Below, piece after piece: positions 16,810 to 26,060 of a stretch of DNA of 64,000 nucleotides. Each line of letters opens with the position of its first letter. The first letter of the stretch is position 1. The DNA lies in the NCBI RefSeq assembly GCF_000632495.1, contig NZ_JFZT01000061.1, positions 7,974 to 71,973 of the forward strand, given 5' to 3'. The stretch is from Candidatus Acidianus copahuensis (GTDB lineage Archaea > Thermoproteota > Thermoprotei_A > Sulfolobales > Sulfolobaceae). A model generated the notes under the pieces. It saw nothing but the letters and a program-made list of their open reading frames with translations. It searched no databases and was not told the DNA's origin. Made by a program: the position numbers and the translations under genes.

Positions 16810-17931
16810 TCATATATGAGGAGCGCCATGAAATGGCATATCAAATCCAGATCTTACTAACATTCTGCTATACATTTTCTTTATCGTTATGAAATGTCTA
16901 TCGAATTCCAGAAAAGCTTTACCCTTTTCCATTCTAAAAATACCTCCATCATCTCCACCTTCCATAACGCAGAGAACTCCTAAGCCGTACATAGGAAGAG
17001 AAACTCCCCTTAGATCCTTTAGAAGAGTAGAAACTGCATTTTCTGCGGAAATCATAGCGTTTCTAGCAGTCCTAGGAAGAGGAGTTTTAGCTAAATCTCC
17101 TAAGCCGAATATTCTTTCGTCTTTTCTAAAAGAGGGAAGGGAAACATTTACAAATCCAGAGTCATCAACTAGCTCAGATCTCTTAACTGTTTCTGGAGCC
17201 GATAAAGCAGGAAGAATACTCTTAACTTCAGCTTCGATCTCTGTTCCATCACTGAGTACTACCCTATCCTTCTTAATCTCCTTAACTGTTTTACCAGCTA
17301 AAACCTCTATGCCTCTTTTTTTAAAGTAAGAATTTGCCTTGCTTATAACTTCCTCATTCGGTATATTACCGAAAATGCCTTTAGGGCTTTGTGTAGAGAG
17401 ATAAACCTTTGATTTTACTCCTCTTCTCCTAAGTATGTATTCCGAAATGAGAGCCACTTGATATGAAGGACCTTCTATAGGTGAACTTTTAGCGTTGCCA
17501 ACAAAGATATTTCCCTCCGATTTATATAGTAGGTCTTTAAGTCTTAGAAACCCTTCTAATGTATGATGCATTACTGCGTACTCATTACCTGGGATTTTTC
17601 TAAAATTCTCCTCATAGCCTCCTCCTAAAGCTAGGAATAAGTAATCGTAATCGTAAATTCCTTTGTTAGTTTTTACTTCTCTTGAATTTGGATAAATCTC
17701 GAGAACTTCTCCTTCTATAAAATTTACTCCTTTTGACTCCACTACGTTCTTGGCGTCAAATTCAGTGTCTTTTATGTATATATCGTTAGTCAGTAAGAGT
17801 GGAAAGATCGTGTTTTCTCTCACGATCCTTGATTTAGATATTATAGTAATATTGATGTCCTTAAGAAATTTCCTTAATTTGTGTACAGTCGCTAGTCCAG
17901 CATAACTAGAACCTAATACTAGAACGTCCAC
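16810..17931 (-). CDS. SQR/NDH-2-like FAD-dependent oxidoreductase lacking the SQR cysteines
   Basis: 373-residue flavoprotein of the sulfide:quinone oxidoreductase / type II NADH dehydrogenase / FCSD superfamily. The N-terminal dinucleotide fold is V-L-G-S-S-Y-A-G-L-A, the A-L-G-G-G-Y motif is near 100, and the second FAD motif I-F-G-L-G-D-L-A-K-T-P near 285 is standard. The segment I-E-G-P-S-Y-Q-V-A-L-I-S-E-Y matches SQR's C-x-G-P-x-Y-E but the Cys is Ser, and the whole protein has only one Cys (near 330). The two- or three-Cys sulfide chemistry of SQR is therefore not possible as known. It may be membrane associated, passing electrons to a quinone such as caldariellaquinone; the donor is unknown. 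Confidence 0.8.
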   Translation of the reverse strand: MDVLVLGSSYAGLATVHKLRKFLKDINITIISKSRIVRENTIFPLLLTNDIYIKDTEFDAKNVVESKGVNFIEGEVLEIYPNSREVKTNKGIYDYDYLFLALGGGYEENFRKIPGNEYAVMHHTLEGFLRLKDLLYKSEGNIFVGNAKSSPIEGPSYQVALISEYILRRRGVKSKVYLSTQSPKGIFGNIPNEEVISKANSYFKKRGIEVLAGKTVKEIKKDRVVLSDGTEIEAEVKSILPALSAPETVKRSELVDDSGFVNVSLPSFRKDERIFGLGDLAKTPLPRTARNAMISAENAVSTLLKDLRGVSLPMYGLGVLCVMEGGDDGGIFRMEKGKAFLEFDRHFITIKKMYSRMLVRSGFDMPFHGAPHI

Positions 17932-18019
17932 GAAATTGATAAGAACTCAGAAAATTAAAAGACAAATATTATAGCTTTTTATAAACTTAGAAAATGTGAC
18001 AAATCCTTCAAAAGAGTTA

Positions 18020-18367
18020 TCATTGTTTACCTCTTTCCATACCATAAAGCACTGAAAAATTAGAAAGTAGACCCAAAGCAAGAAATAAATGAACTAGAGT
18101 AATAAGAGGTTTATCCATAGTATAAATAAAAATACCTATGATGCTTATAACTATAACTAACCCTATATTGCCAGTCAAGATTCTCTTTTGAACAGGTATA
18201 TCGGTACTAAAATAACCTAGAATTGAGATAATCAGTATAACTAATGCAATAAATGCATGCAATGCTATTCTAAGAGTATCATAACCAAAAAACACCAAAT
18301 AAGACCCATAAACTATTTGAACTAGCGTAATCCCAGCTCCAAGAAGCCAAAGATTAGAGTTATTCAT
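18020..18367 (-). CDS. small membrane protein, four TM helices
   Basis: 115 residues, almost all hydrophobic, in four segments (about 7-25, 33-50, 62-82, 88-106), with a short basic end (M-E-R-G-K-Q). No conserved motif is seen. It precedes the flavoprotein gene on the same strand with an 88-nt spacer, so the two could be co-transcribed. The size and topology resemble small membrane anchors of respiratory enzymes, but this is only suggestive. Confidence 0.6.
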   Translation of the reverse strand: MNNSNLWLLGAGITLVQIVYGSYLVFFGYDTLRIALHAFIALVILIISILGYFSTDIPVQKRILTGNIGLVIVISIIGIFIYTMDKPLITLVHLFLALGLLSNFSVLYGMERGKQ

Positions 18368-18438
18368 AATAAAAGTAATGAATTAAAGAATAATAATCTA
18401 ATACTATAACTTAGGATCATACATAGATATAGTAATAG

Positions 18439-18446
18439 CTTATAAA
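18439..18446 (+). promoter_or_regulatory. TATA box of the AbrB-PhoU gene
   Basis: CTTATAAA, 26 nt before ATG 18469, implies a leaderless transcript. Confidence 0.55.
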
Positions 18447-18468
18447 TGGATTTAATTTCATTTAAATT

Positions 18469-19374
18469 ATGAGCGTTAGACGACTTCAGAAAATAAAGGG
18501 TGGAAGTTACATAATATCTATTCCAAGTGACTGGGTTAGGAAAAATGGTCTTGATGTTAGAAGTGAACTAAAGGTATATGAAGTCATTGATGGTCTGAAG
18601 ATAAAACCTATTCGCGAACCAGAATTGACTAAAGAAATAGAGATAAATGATATAGAGTTAACAAAGTACTTAATATCCGTTTATTACATGCAAGGAGTGG
18701 ATAGAATTGTTATTAAGTCAAAAGAAGTAATACCGCAGGAAGTGAAAAAGGAGCTCAGAGAACTTCAACTCTCACATGCAGGATTAGAGATCGAGGAAGA
18801 GAATTTCTCGATGATAACGTTTAGGATTTCTATATCAGTTCAGCAGGATCTTAGAGATTTAATAAGCAAATTTATTCATAAAATAGAGACTATTCTCGAG
18901 GACGCTCAAGTAATGCTAAAATCCCCAAGTGGAGAAATAAAGGAAGATCTGATCCAGAGAACAGAACTTCTGATGAAAGACTATAGAGTAATAATAAGAA
19001 CTATTGCAATAGGCGTCCAAGAGGATGATTTAGTAAACTTTGGCATGCAAGAGAAAGACATAATACTTTACGCAGTAGCTATGAGGGATTTAGGCAGATT
19101 TTTGGCCCACCTAAAGAACTTTATTCTGGCCTACAGAGATAATGAAAACGCTAAGACATACTTTCCAGTTGTTAAAGAAATGTTCTCAGATTCGACTCAA
19201 ATGTTTATCAATGAAAGCTTGGATAAACTAATGGAAGTGAGAAAAAAGGAAAAAGAAATTGAAAAGAGAATTGAAAATAAGGACGAAGAGAAAGAATTGC
19301 TTAGAATGGCTACTTACTGCGTAGCGTTAACTGATGATGCCGTACATAAATCAGTAAGACTTTTCCCAATATGA
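18469..19374 (+). CDS. AbrB-PhoU fusion regulator (phosphate uptake regulator)
   Basis: 301 residues. The N-terminus is a SpoVT/AbrB swapped-hairpin DNA-binding domain (about 1-45: R-R-L-Q-K-I-K-G-G-S-Y-I-I-S-I-P-S-D-W-V). The rest is an all-helical PhoU-like part (about 100-300) with repeated acidic helices that bind metal clusters in PhoU. This archaeal domain order suggests a transcription factor sensing phosphate or acting with a Pst transporter, but no pst genes are in the window. The start is set by its TATA box. The long Lys/Glu-rich helix near 245-280 is part of the second PhoU bundle. Confidence 0.85.
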   Translation: MSVRRLQKIKGGSYIISIPSDWVRKNGLDVRSELKVYEVIDGLKIKPIREPELTKEIEINDIELTKYLISVYYMQGVDRIVIKSKEVIPQEVKKELRELQLSHAGLEIEEENFSMITFRISISVQQDLRDLISKFIHKIETILEDAQVMLKSPSGEIKEDLIQRTELLMKDYRVIIRTIAIGVQEDDLVNFGMQEKDIILYAVAMRDLGRFLAHLKNFILAYRDNENAKTYFPVVKEMFSDSTQMFINESLDKLMEVRKKEKEIEKRIENKDEEKELLRMATYCVALTDDAVHKSVRLFPI

Positions 19375-19555
19375 CTACATTATGTGAAATAACTTCTACC
19401 TTTCGGATAGCTTTCTGTTTCGTAGACAAAACCTTTCTCAAAAAAGTTTAACTCCATAGACAGTAATGCTTGTCTCCAACGAACACATGATAAGTTATTG
19501 AGGGTAGTCAAACTGTTTAGAATTCTAAGGTGACAAAAGGTTTTGGATGTAGTTT
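19375..19555 (-). pseudogene. tnpB-derived fragment
   Basis: Bases 19500-19545 match 15659-15704 (part of the decayed tnpB at 15.0-15.8 kb) with high identity, including the shared block AAACTGTTTAGAATTCTAAGG. The remaining sequence up to the PhoU gene gives no readable protein. It directly precedes the RNA-like element that follows. Confidence 0.5.
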
Positions 19556-19770
19556 TAGAAATTTTTATGATGAGTCACACATCAATGATGTGCACTGCAC
19601 AAAGGTATGAGATGATACCCTCAGGGATGTGAGTGGGGTTATTCCGCTAATGGATCGTGATGATGAGTGCTGACTTAGAACGTGGTAAAGCTAAGTGCTT
19701 TATAGACATGACAATAAATATCCGTTAAACTCAGACCCCCTGTATATGGCGAATAAGTCTATATCCTCCG
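19556..19770 (+). ncRNA. decayed copy of a structured RNA-like mobile element (copy 1)
   Basis: This region aligns along its length with 61965-62200. Shared blocks include GGGGTTAT-CCGCTAATGG, GATGATGAG, AGAACGTGGT, GACAT-ACAATAAAT, ACCCC and TATAACA. The long hairpin stem of the other copy is only partly kept here (GCTTTATAGACAT / ATATCCGTTAAAC), so this copy looks older. The outer GGGGT/ACCCC pairing remains. The most likely source is the 3' end of an IS200/IS605-type element whose transcript forms an omega-RNA-like guide scaffold. No intact nuclease gene is attached. Confidence 0.45.
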
Positions 19771-19794
19771 TTATAACATGAAAAATTCTTAGAT

Positions 19795-20283
19795 TTATCT
19801 TAATAAATTAAAGAATAACGAGATCTCTACAAATCCATTCCTTCCTCTTTCTGGGAAAGGTAGATAGATTTTACATTCCATCCCAACTTCATATCTCTTT
19901 CCGTCCTTTGCAGAATAGAACCAAATTCTCTCCGTCTTTATCTTTCTATTATCATCTTCTTTAATGACTTTATCATACACGTCTGAAATAACAATTCCTT
20001 GTTTAACATGAACAAATCTTTTTAATTTTATTATAATCTCTTGCTTTACATCATTAAATAATTTTGTAATTATGTCCCAATCATTTCCGTTAATATATAT
20101 TAAATTATCATTTACAGTTACATAAGTTAAAGGATTTTCTGGAATTGCAATCTCCATTTCATTTTCGTCAATGTATACACTAATCTTCCTTGCAATTCCT
20201 TTTAACTTTTCTAAGTTATCGAAAATCTCCTCATTTTGTGTTAAAACCAATCCCATAGAGTTCATCATATTATATATCATCAA
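19795..20283 (-). CDS. conserved-looking hypothetical protein
   Basis: 162-residue soluble protein with mixed alpha/beta character, no signal peptide, no TM segment and no Cys motif. Residues 60-75 (V-T-V-N-D-N-L-I-Y-I-N-G-N-D-W) and 125-140 (F-Y-S-A-K-D-G-K-R-Y-E-V-G) look like strand-turn units. There are several N-terminal Met codons, and the start may be residue 7 (M-N-S-M-G) or later. It is flanked by the RNA-like element and the mutarotase gene, with no operon partner. The family is not recognised. Confidence 0.55.
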   Translation of the reverse strand: MMIYNMMNSMGLVLTQNEEIFDNLEKLKGIARKISVYIDENEMEIAIPENPLTYVTVNDNLIYINGNDWDIITKLFNDVKQEIIIKLKRFVHVKQGIVISDVYDKVIKEDDNRKIKTERIWFYSAKDGKRYEVGMECKIYLPFPERGRNGFVEISLFFNLLR

Positions 20284-20406
20284 TCGGATATTTAAGCATA
20301 GTTACTAATGTTTTAATAATAGAACAATGTTTAGATGTTTACCATACAAACTATTTTTTGATCTTCTTAATTGAGAGGAGATTTAACAAAAACTTTATAG
20401 AGATGA

Positions 20407-20462
20407 GAGATCGATTAAGATAAAAAGACTCGAAGCAAAAATATCATTTCAAATAAGATGTA
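20407..20462. repeat. degenerate repeat related to 2245-2292
   Basis: This shares ATCGA, GACTCGAA and CAAATAAGATGT blocks with the gap after the photolyase gene, in order. It is probably a trace of the same mobile element, too decayed to identify. Confidence 0.35.
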
Positions 20463-20487
20463 TATAGAGACAAAATCCTAGATATTT

Positions 20488-21300
20488 CTATACTAATTTT
20501 TCAACAATAATGTTAAATCCAAATTTAAGGGTCTGATATGGCTCTATTGCACTGAGCCCATATCCATTATTGAAAGCGTAAGGAGGCCCACTCATTGGTT
20601 CTATTGCTACAGAGTCGTTTCCAGCCCATTCTCCATTATATACTTGAAAAAATTCCATATTATTTCTTCTTATTTTTAATTTTCTATCTTCAGAAATTAA
20701 AATTAACTCTCCGCCCCCTTTAAAGGTAGTGTCAAATGAGTTCGGAAATCTAATCTTGCTACACTCTTGAGATCTTTGTGTTACTTTTTCCGGTGATATA
20801 TTAAGGATATTAACGTTTTCCTCACACTCTAACTTCCATGTATTTTTAAAAATGAAATATGGATGAAATCCAACAGTTAGAGGAGATCTAATGTCTCCTA
20901 TGTTCTTAACTTCTAAGTTTACTGTTAATCCATTGCTGGATAACGAATAAGTTACAAAACAGTTAAGTATTGTAGGATATCCTTTATGACTCAATGTATA
21001 TTCCATCGTTATTGAAGATTTGTCGAAGCGTCTCACTTTCCATATTTTATTTCTTACAAGCCCATGAATGCTATAGTTTTGCCCTTTTGCTTTTGGAAGG
21101 TGATAAGTCCTTCCTTCCCATGTATATGTTGCGTTAAACACCCTATTAGCATAGGGTAAAAGAATGGCCATACCTCCGTGTGTTAGATGTTCGTATATTC
21201 CTGGTTTGAGAATCTCTAATCCTTCAATATAAAGTAAACTTAAGTATGCTCCTTTTCTTAATGCTTTTGCCTTAGCTTTTCTCGCTTTAATAAAAGGCAT
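20488..21300 (-). CDS. aldose 1-epimerase (mutarotase)
   Basis: 270-residue beta-sandwich enzyme interconverting alpha and beta anomers of hexoses. Visible family features are G-G-M-A-I-L-L-P-Y-A-N-R-V near 42, the catalytic His region Y-S-I-H-G-L-V-R-N near 80, T-V-G-F-H-P-Y-F near 145 (second His) and the catalytic-base region A-I-E-P-M-S-G-P-P-Y near 232. It is slightly shorter than bacterial GalM (about 340), as in archaeal members. It stands alone. The substrate sugar cannot be told, and a role in the branched Entner-Doudoroff sugar supply is only plausible. Confidence 0.88.
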   Translation of the reverse strand: MPFIKARKAKAKALRKGAYLSLLYIEGLEILKPGIYEHLTHGGMAILLPYANRVFNATYTWEGRTYHLPKAKGQNYSIHGLVRNKIWKVRRFDKSSITMEYTLSHKGYPTILNCFVTYSLSSNGLTVNLEVKNIGDIRSPLTVGFHPYFIFKNTWKLECEENVNILNISPEKVTQRSQECSKIRFPNSFDTTFKGGGELILISEDRKLKIRRNNMEFFQVYNGEWAGNDSVAIEPMSGPPYAFNNGYGLSAIEPYQTLKFGFNIIVEKLV

Positions 21301-21731
21301 AATCTATCTTAGAGTGTGTAGTTTATATTGATATACAGTAAGGTTACTTGAAAGTGTATATCCAACAATTTTATTTGTATAATATTTGATCCAATTTTTG
21401 CCGATTTCAAGGTTCAAGGAGAGTAATACTTGGGGAAATGAGGAAAGATGAACTGGTTGCACCCTTGACCCAGGTTATGTTAAGGGTTTTAAGGGAATAA
21501 ATGCTTCCCATGTTTTCAAACACTTAAGGAAATAACTAAATCCCTAGCGTTATATACTACCTTGGACTCTCATTTTACGAATTAGAAATACCACACAAGA
21601 AAGCATTCAAACACATAAGAAATTATTCTTTTTGTCGTTAAAAACTAGATATTGTCTATCACCATTATAATGAAGAAGATTAAATTAAGAAAAAGTTTTT
21701 ATATAAAAATTAATTTATTTATAGAAAATAT
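21301..21731 (+). pseudogene. gap with possible remnant of an IS200-type tnpA
   Basis: Between 21440 and 21610 the plus strand, in three shifted frames, reads V-A-P-L-T-Q-V-M-L-R-V-L, K-G-I-N-A-S-H-V-F-K-H-L-R-K and I-T-K-S-L-A-L-Y-T-T-L. This resembles the region after the catalytic HUH site of Y1 transposases (x-P-T-x-V-x-R-V-L-K-G-I-S-A-R-x-x-F). The HUH motif itself and the Tyr helix could not be found. The rest of the gap holds nothing recognisable. Confidence 0.3.
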
Positions 21732-23213
21732 TTACTCTTCGTTTCCTTTCTTTTTCTTACCAACTACTTTTTCTTCCTTGGTTTCTTCTTCAGTAGTCGC
21801 TTTCGAAGAAGGTAGAGTAGCTAGCAATTCAGAGTAAGCGACTTCACCATGGAGAGCATAGTCTCCTACCATTAAGTCCTGCGGTGGTACCTGTAACGGT
21901 ATGAATAGACCTATTAGTTTTAGCAAGCCGAATGTAATTGCAAAGTCATACACAAATACGACCGCTGCAGCTGCTGCTTGTATACCTAACTGATACCAGT
22001 TTCCATATAATGCGCCTCTAAGTCCAGGATCAATATATGTAGTAACTGCAGGTTCAGCAAATACTCCAGTCAATAATCCACCCACTATTCCTGCAATCCC
22101 GTGAGTGGAAAAGACTCCAAGAGTGTCGTCTACCTTCAGCTTTGGTTCTAGTTTATATAGAGCTAACCAAGGTATGGAACCGGAGAATATGCCTATAATT
22201 ATGGCGTAAAGACCATTAATGTAACCAGCTGCAGGGGTTATAGCTACTAAACCTGTTATTGCTCCGCTTGTAGCGCCTACCAAAGTTGGTTTCTTAAAGA
22301 AGGCCATATCCATTAAGATCCAAGTTATTGCACTCGTAGCAGTAGCTATGTTTGTGTTTAATACTGCAATTGCAGCATCTATAGTAGCTCCGCCTGGATC
22401 GCCTCCATTGAAACCATCCCAACCAAGCCATATCAAACCGGCTCCAGCCAATATTAGCGGTAAGCTATGAGCTTCAAGCTTCCTATCAGATGCTAGTCTC
22501 GGTCCTACAGCCAAGGCAGCTGCAAGAGCACCCACTCCAGCGTCAACGTGAATTACGTAACCACCGCTAAAGTCTACAGCTCCTAATTGATTCAGCCAAC
22601 CTCCTGCAAATAACCAGTAGGCCACTGGACTATAAACTAAAAGAGACCAGAAGGGTACGAAAATCATCCATGCCTTAAAATTCATTCTTTCCAATACTCC
22701 TCCTGCAAGTAAAACAGGAGTTATTGCTGCAAAGACAAATTGGAAGAATATGTAGGTAGAAGTTGGTATATCTAAAGGAGTGTTAGAAGGCCCATAGATT
22801 GTCTGAGAAGCCTCATAAATACCAGACCAAGCTGGGGCAGGCGTACCTAAGATTCCATAGCCGTTTATATCTAAAGTTACTTTTCCAAATCCAAAATTAT
22901 AACCTGCTATCATCCAGATTATAAGAACCGCCGCAAATGCGTAAAAAACCATTAAGGCACTATTAACTGCATATTTTTTCTTAGAAAGCCCAGCATAGTA
23001 TAAAGCGACACCAGGAACACTTTGTAATCCTACAAGAGTAGCAGCTGTTAGCATCCAAGAGTTGCTTCCAGGGGAAAGCCAAGACGGTACTGCAGCACTT
23101 GGATAATCAGCTAAGCTTGGTGGGACTGAGCTTTTAGATTGGGAAAAAGCTATCATTGATGCTATAGGGATTAAACTTAAGAGGATTAGGCTGATTTTGA
23201 ATAACCTATTCAC
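21732..23213 (-). CDS. amt: ammonium transporter (Amt/Rh family)
   Basis: Membrane channel/transporter for ammonium. The 493 residues include an N-terminal hydrophobic leader (about 5-25), then 11 TM helices. Recognisable blocks are A-L-Y-Y-A-G-L near 70, the Asp-containing [10 protein letters not shown] region near 215 with the first pore His (V-I-H), [10 protein letters not shown] near 262, and the second pore His in [12 protein letters not shown] near 370. The C-terminal tail is long, acidic and basic ([15 protein letters not shown]) and could contact a PII protein. No glnK gene is adjacent. The start is GTG 23213. Confidence 0.95.
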   Translation of the reverse strand: MNRLFKISLILLSLIPIASMIAFSQSKSSVPPSLADYPSAAVPSWLSPGSNSWMLTAATLVGLQSVPGVALYYAGLSKKKYAVNSALMVFYAFAAVLIIWMIAGYNFGFGKVTLDINGYGILGTPAPAWSGIYEASQTIYGPSNTPLDIPTSTYIFFQFVFAAITPVLLAGGVLERMNFKAWMIFVPFWSLLVYSPVAYWLFAGGWLNQLGAVDFSGGYVIHVDAGVGALAAALAVGPRLASDRKLEAHSLPLILAGAGLIWLGWDGFNGGDPGGATIDAAIAVLNTNIATATSAITWILMDMAFFKKPTLVGATSGAITGLVAITPAAGYINGLYAIIIGIFSGSIPWLALYKLEPKLKVDDTLGVFSTHGIAGIVGGLLTGVFAEPAVTTYIDPGLRGALYGNWYQLGIQAAAAAVVFVYDFAITFGLLKLIGLFIPLQVPPQDLMVGDYALHGEVAYSELLATLPSSKATTEEETKEEKVVGKKKKGNEE

Positions 23214-23468
23214 TTTCTCTCCGATACAAACAAACTCTTAAATTGGTTATAAACAATTCTCATATTCTTCATTAAAACTTTTTACTTATATAGATACCAA
23301 TTGGATCAACTAACGATTTAGCAATTATAGATCTATTCTTAGTTTATGGTAATTTTTAATCATACTCTAGTTTTCATGTAATTAAGATAAAACCCTGTTT
23401 AAACTTTTTAAACATAGTTACTTAGAGGGCACATTAGCTTTATTGTTCCCTTCGAAGAATTATTATCG

Positions 23469-24383
23469 TTGAAGGAGTTATTAATAATTGCTAGTGGAGG
23501 AGGACATACGGGTTTTGCAAGGGCTGTAGCTCAATATTTGCCAATTAAGGCTGACTTTGTTGTCCCAGAAGGAGATAACCTTAGTATAAGTATGATAAAA
23601 CCATATGCAGATAAAATTTATCAAGTGCCTAAATTTAGAACACCTTCTAAAGGCACGTCAATCTCCTTAATTTGGAGATCTTTTATCTCGAGTTTATCCC
23701 TTCAAAAATACAAAAAAGTGTTAGCTACTGGTTCAAATCACTCGATATTGCCTTCGTTTATAGAATTCCTTAAAGGAGCAAAAATTTACGTCATTGAGAG
23801 CCAAGATAGAATAGTTACAAGAGGAAAGGCAGTAAGGATAATTTCTAGATTTTCTAGTAATGTCTTTCTACACTGGGAAGAACAAAAAAGACTATACAAG
23901 AATGGAATTGTTGTTGGTCCAATAGTTGAAAAGCCTAGATACGAACCAAAAGATGAAGGCTACATTCTATTGTCTGCTGGCAGCGAAGGATTTAGAAAAC
24001 TGTTTGACACACTATACTCCCAAGGAATAGAGAATGTTGTACTTCAGAGCGGTAAAGTTGATCCTTCTTTGTATCCGAAATGGAAAGCCTTTGCCTATGA
24101 TCAGAACTTAGAGAAATGGATAGCTAATGCATCAGTAGTTATTACCCACCAAGGAAAAACAGCTATGGAATCAGTAGTTTACGGTAAGCCAACAATCATA
24201 GTATATAATAAGGAGTGGAAAAGGGCTGCAACTCTTGAGGATACAAAAAGATACGCAGAGATTCTTGGCGCAAGTTTTCTAGAGAGCCCTTCATCTAAGC
24301 TAATAGAACTAATTAAAGAGAAGAGAAAACCAAAAATTTTAGTTCCAGGAACACAAAAACTCGTCGAATTCCTTATAGGGTGA
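23469..24383 (+). CDS. agl24: Alg13/Alg14-like N-acetylglucosaminyltransferase (Agl24 type)
   Basis: GT-B fold glycosyltransferase of 304 residues, with the Alg14-like acceptor domain (about 1-150) and Alg13-like donor domain (about 165-304) in one chain. The glycine loop A-S-G-G-G-H-T-G at 8-15 holds the conserved His of MurG/Alg14. The donor half has [13 protein letters not shown] near 225, matching the UDP-GlcNAc site of Alg13. In Sulfolobus, Agl24 adds the second GlcNAc to the lipid-linked N-glycan (chitobiose), and this gene is the likely equivalent. It starts at TTG 23469 and heads an operon with the glycosylase and sucCD. Confidence 0.82.
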   Translation: MKELLIIASGGGHTGFARAVAQYLPIKADFVVPEGDNLSISMIKPYADKIYQVPKFRTPSKGTSISLIWRSFISSLSLQKYKKVLATGSNHSILPSFIEFLKGAKIYVIESQDRIVTRGKAVRIISRFSSNVFLHWEEQKRLYKNGIVVGPIVEKPRYEPKDEGYILLSAGSEGFRKLFDTLYSQGIENVVLQSGKVDPSLYPKWKAFAYDQNLEKWIANASVVITHQGKTAMESVVYGKPTIIVYNKEWKRAATLEDTKRYAEILGASFLESPSSKLIELIKEKRKPKILVPGTQKLVEFLIG

Positions 24384-24387
24384 TTCC

Positions 24388-25056
24388 TTGGACATTAATT
24401 ACCTTTTAAATAGAATTAGAGAGAATATCACTATCCTAAGAGAAACTGGATGGATAGTGTCAGAACCACGTTCTCCAGAGTGGTGGGGAGGTCTTAAAAC
24501 CCCTGGTGAAATTGCTATTTCAGCGTTCTTAGTTCAAATGACTAGATGGGAAACGGTAGTTAAAGTAATAGAGAAGTTAAGATCTGAAGGGCTAAATAGT
24601 CCAGAAAGTATATCCTCCCTTAAAACTGAAGAAATAGAGAAACTAATAAGACCTGTAAACTTCTACAAAACAAAAGCTAGAAGAATAAAATCCTTTTCTG
24701 AAGAAGTTTTATCTCATGGAGGGCTAGAAAACTTTCTTGTGGTTGAAAATAGGAATATACTACTATCTCTTGAAGGAATAGGAGAAGAAACCGCAGATTC
24801 TCTTCTATTATATGCAGGGAATCAGCTTTTCTTTCCGCCCTCAGAATATCTTAGGAGAGTTCTGTCGAGAGTAGAAGGAAGAGGTTTAAGCAAACTACAA
24901 GCTAAAAACGAAGTAATATTGACTTTACCTAGAAATCTATTTACGTATAAACTTTTCCATGCAGGAATTGTAGCAGTCGGTAAAAGATTTTGTTTACTAA
25001 AGTGTCCAAAATGTGAAACATGTTTTTTAAACTCCATTTGCAAGTTTAAAGTATGA
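24388..25056 (+). CDS. HhH-GPD Fe-S DNA glycosylase-like protein with altered active site
   Basis: 222-residue member of the endonuclease III superfamily. The helix-hairpin-helix reads L-E-G-I-G-E-E-T-A (about 128-136), and the four [4Fe-4S] cysteines at the C-terminus keep the exact C-x6-C-x2-C-x5-C spacing. The fold and cluster are therefore intact. However, the hairpin Lys used by bifunctional enzymes is Glu, and the catalytic Asp of the family (V-D-T/L-D-G, before x-x-R-R-V-L) aligns with Ser152 in [10 protein letters not shown]. It may bind damaged DNA without cutting, or use other residues. It starts at TTG 24388 and overlaps sucC by 4 nt. Confidence 0.85.
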   Translation: MDINYLLNRIRENITILRETGWIVSEPRSPEWWGGLKTPGEIAISAFLVQMTRWETVVKVIEKLRSEGLNSPESISSLKTEEIEKLIRPVNFYKTKARRIKSFSEEVLSHGGLENFLVVENRNILLSLEGIGEETADSLLLYAGNQLFFPPSEYLRRVLSRVEGRGLSKLQAKNEVILTLPRNLFTYKLFHAGIVAVGKRFCLLKCPKCETCFLNSICKFKV

Positions 25057-26060
25057 AACTCTATGAGTATGAGGGAAAGCTGATTTTCTCCAAAGTCGGA
25101 ATACCAATACCCAAAGGGATAGTTACTGAAGGACGAGTTGTCTGGAATGGAAAGGCGGTAGTTAAAGCTCAATTACTTGAAGGGGGAAGAGGTAAAAGAG
25201 GATTAGTTAAGGTTACTGATGATGTAAATAAAACGATAGAGGAAATGAGGAATTCTGGAATAGGGAAATTCTTAGTGGAAGAAGTAGTCGAACACACAAG
25301 AGAAATTTACATGTCTATCATGATGGATAGAAGTTCTGGCGAGCCTATGCTAGTTTCATCTCCTCAAGGAGGAATAAATGTAGAGGAGGCTAGTGATATT
25401 AAAACGCTTATAATTCCTATAGAGAGAGGTCCAAGAGGATATGATATCTTTACTGTAGAGAAATACCTTAGAGTTAAGGGACTAGAAAGTGTAATAAAAG
25501 GATTATACAAAATAGTCACTGAATATGATGCAGATCTTGCGGAAATTAATCCCTTAGCTGTCACAGATCGAGGAGTAATAGCTTTAGACTCCAAAGTAAT
25601 ACTTGATGATAATGCTCTCTTTAGACATGAGGAACTATTGAAGGAAATAGGGAGAAAAGAGGAATCTGATAATTATGTCGAACTTGATGGAGACATTGGA
25701 ATAATAGGTAACGGAGCAGGACTTACAATGGCGACAATGGATATGGTTAAACTTATGGGAGGAATGCCGGCAGATTTTCTAGATGTAGGGGGAGGTGCAG
25801 ATAAAGAAAGGGTAAAGGAATGTGTATTGAAGGTAGGTAATAACCCAAAGGTCAAGAAGATTCTAATTAATATATATGGCGGGATAACTAGATGCGATCA
25901 AGTTGCAGAAGGGATAATCAGCGCGTATACTGACGTTAAGAAGCCAATATTTGTTAGATTAGTAGGAACAAATGAGGAAGAAGGATGGAAGATGCTCGAA
26001 AAAGTAGGAATAAAGTTTTATCAAGATGTGGAAAGTGCAGTGGGGGATGTACTACGTTAA
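25053..26060 (+). CDS. sucC: succinyl-CoA synthetase beta subunit (ADP/GDP-forming)
   Basis: Beta subunit of the TCA-cycle enzyme that makes ATP from succinyl-CoA. At 335 residues it is shorter than bacterial SucC (about 388) but typical for Sulfolobales. The N-terminal ATP-grasp part holds L-Y-E-Y-E-G-K near 3, G-G-R-G-K-R-G near 45, E-I-N-P-L-A-V-T near 168 and L-D-S-K-V. The CoA-ligase domain has F-L-D-V-G-G-G-A near 240 and [10 protein letters not shown] near 275. ATG 25053 overlaps the preceding gene (ATGA). The end overlaps the frame of sucD. Confidence 0.93.
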   Translation: MKLYEYEGKLIFSKVGIPIPKGIVTEGRVVWNGKAVVKAQLLEGGRGKRGLVKVTDDVNKTIEEMRNSGIGKFLVEEVVEHTREIYMSIMMDRSSGEPMLVSSPQGGINVEEASDIKTLIIPIERGPRGYDIFTVEKYLRVKGLESVIKGLYKIVTEYDADLAEINPLAVTDRGVIALDSKVILDDNALFRHEELLKEIGRKEESDNYVELDGDIGIIGNGAGLTMATMDMVKLMGGMPADFLDVGGGADKERVKECVLKVGNNPKVKKILINIYGGITRCDQVAEGIISAYTDVKKPIFVRLVGTNEEEGWKMLEKVGIKFYQDVESAVGDVLR

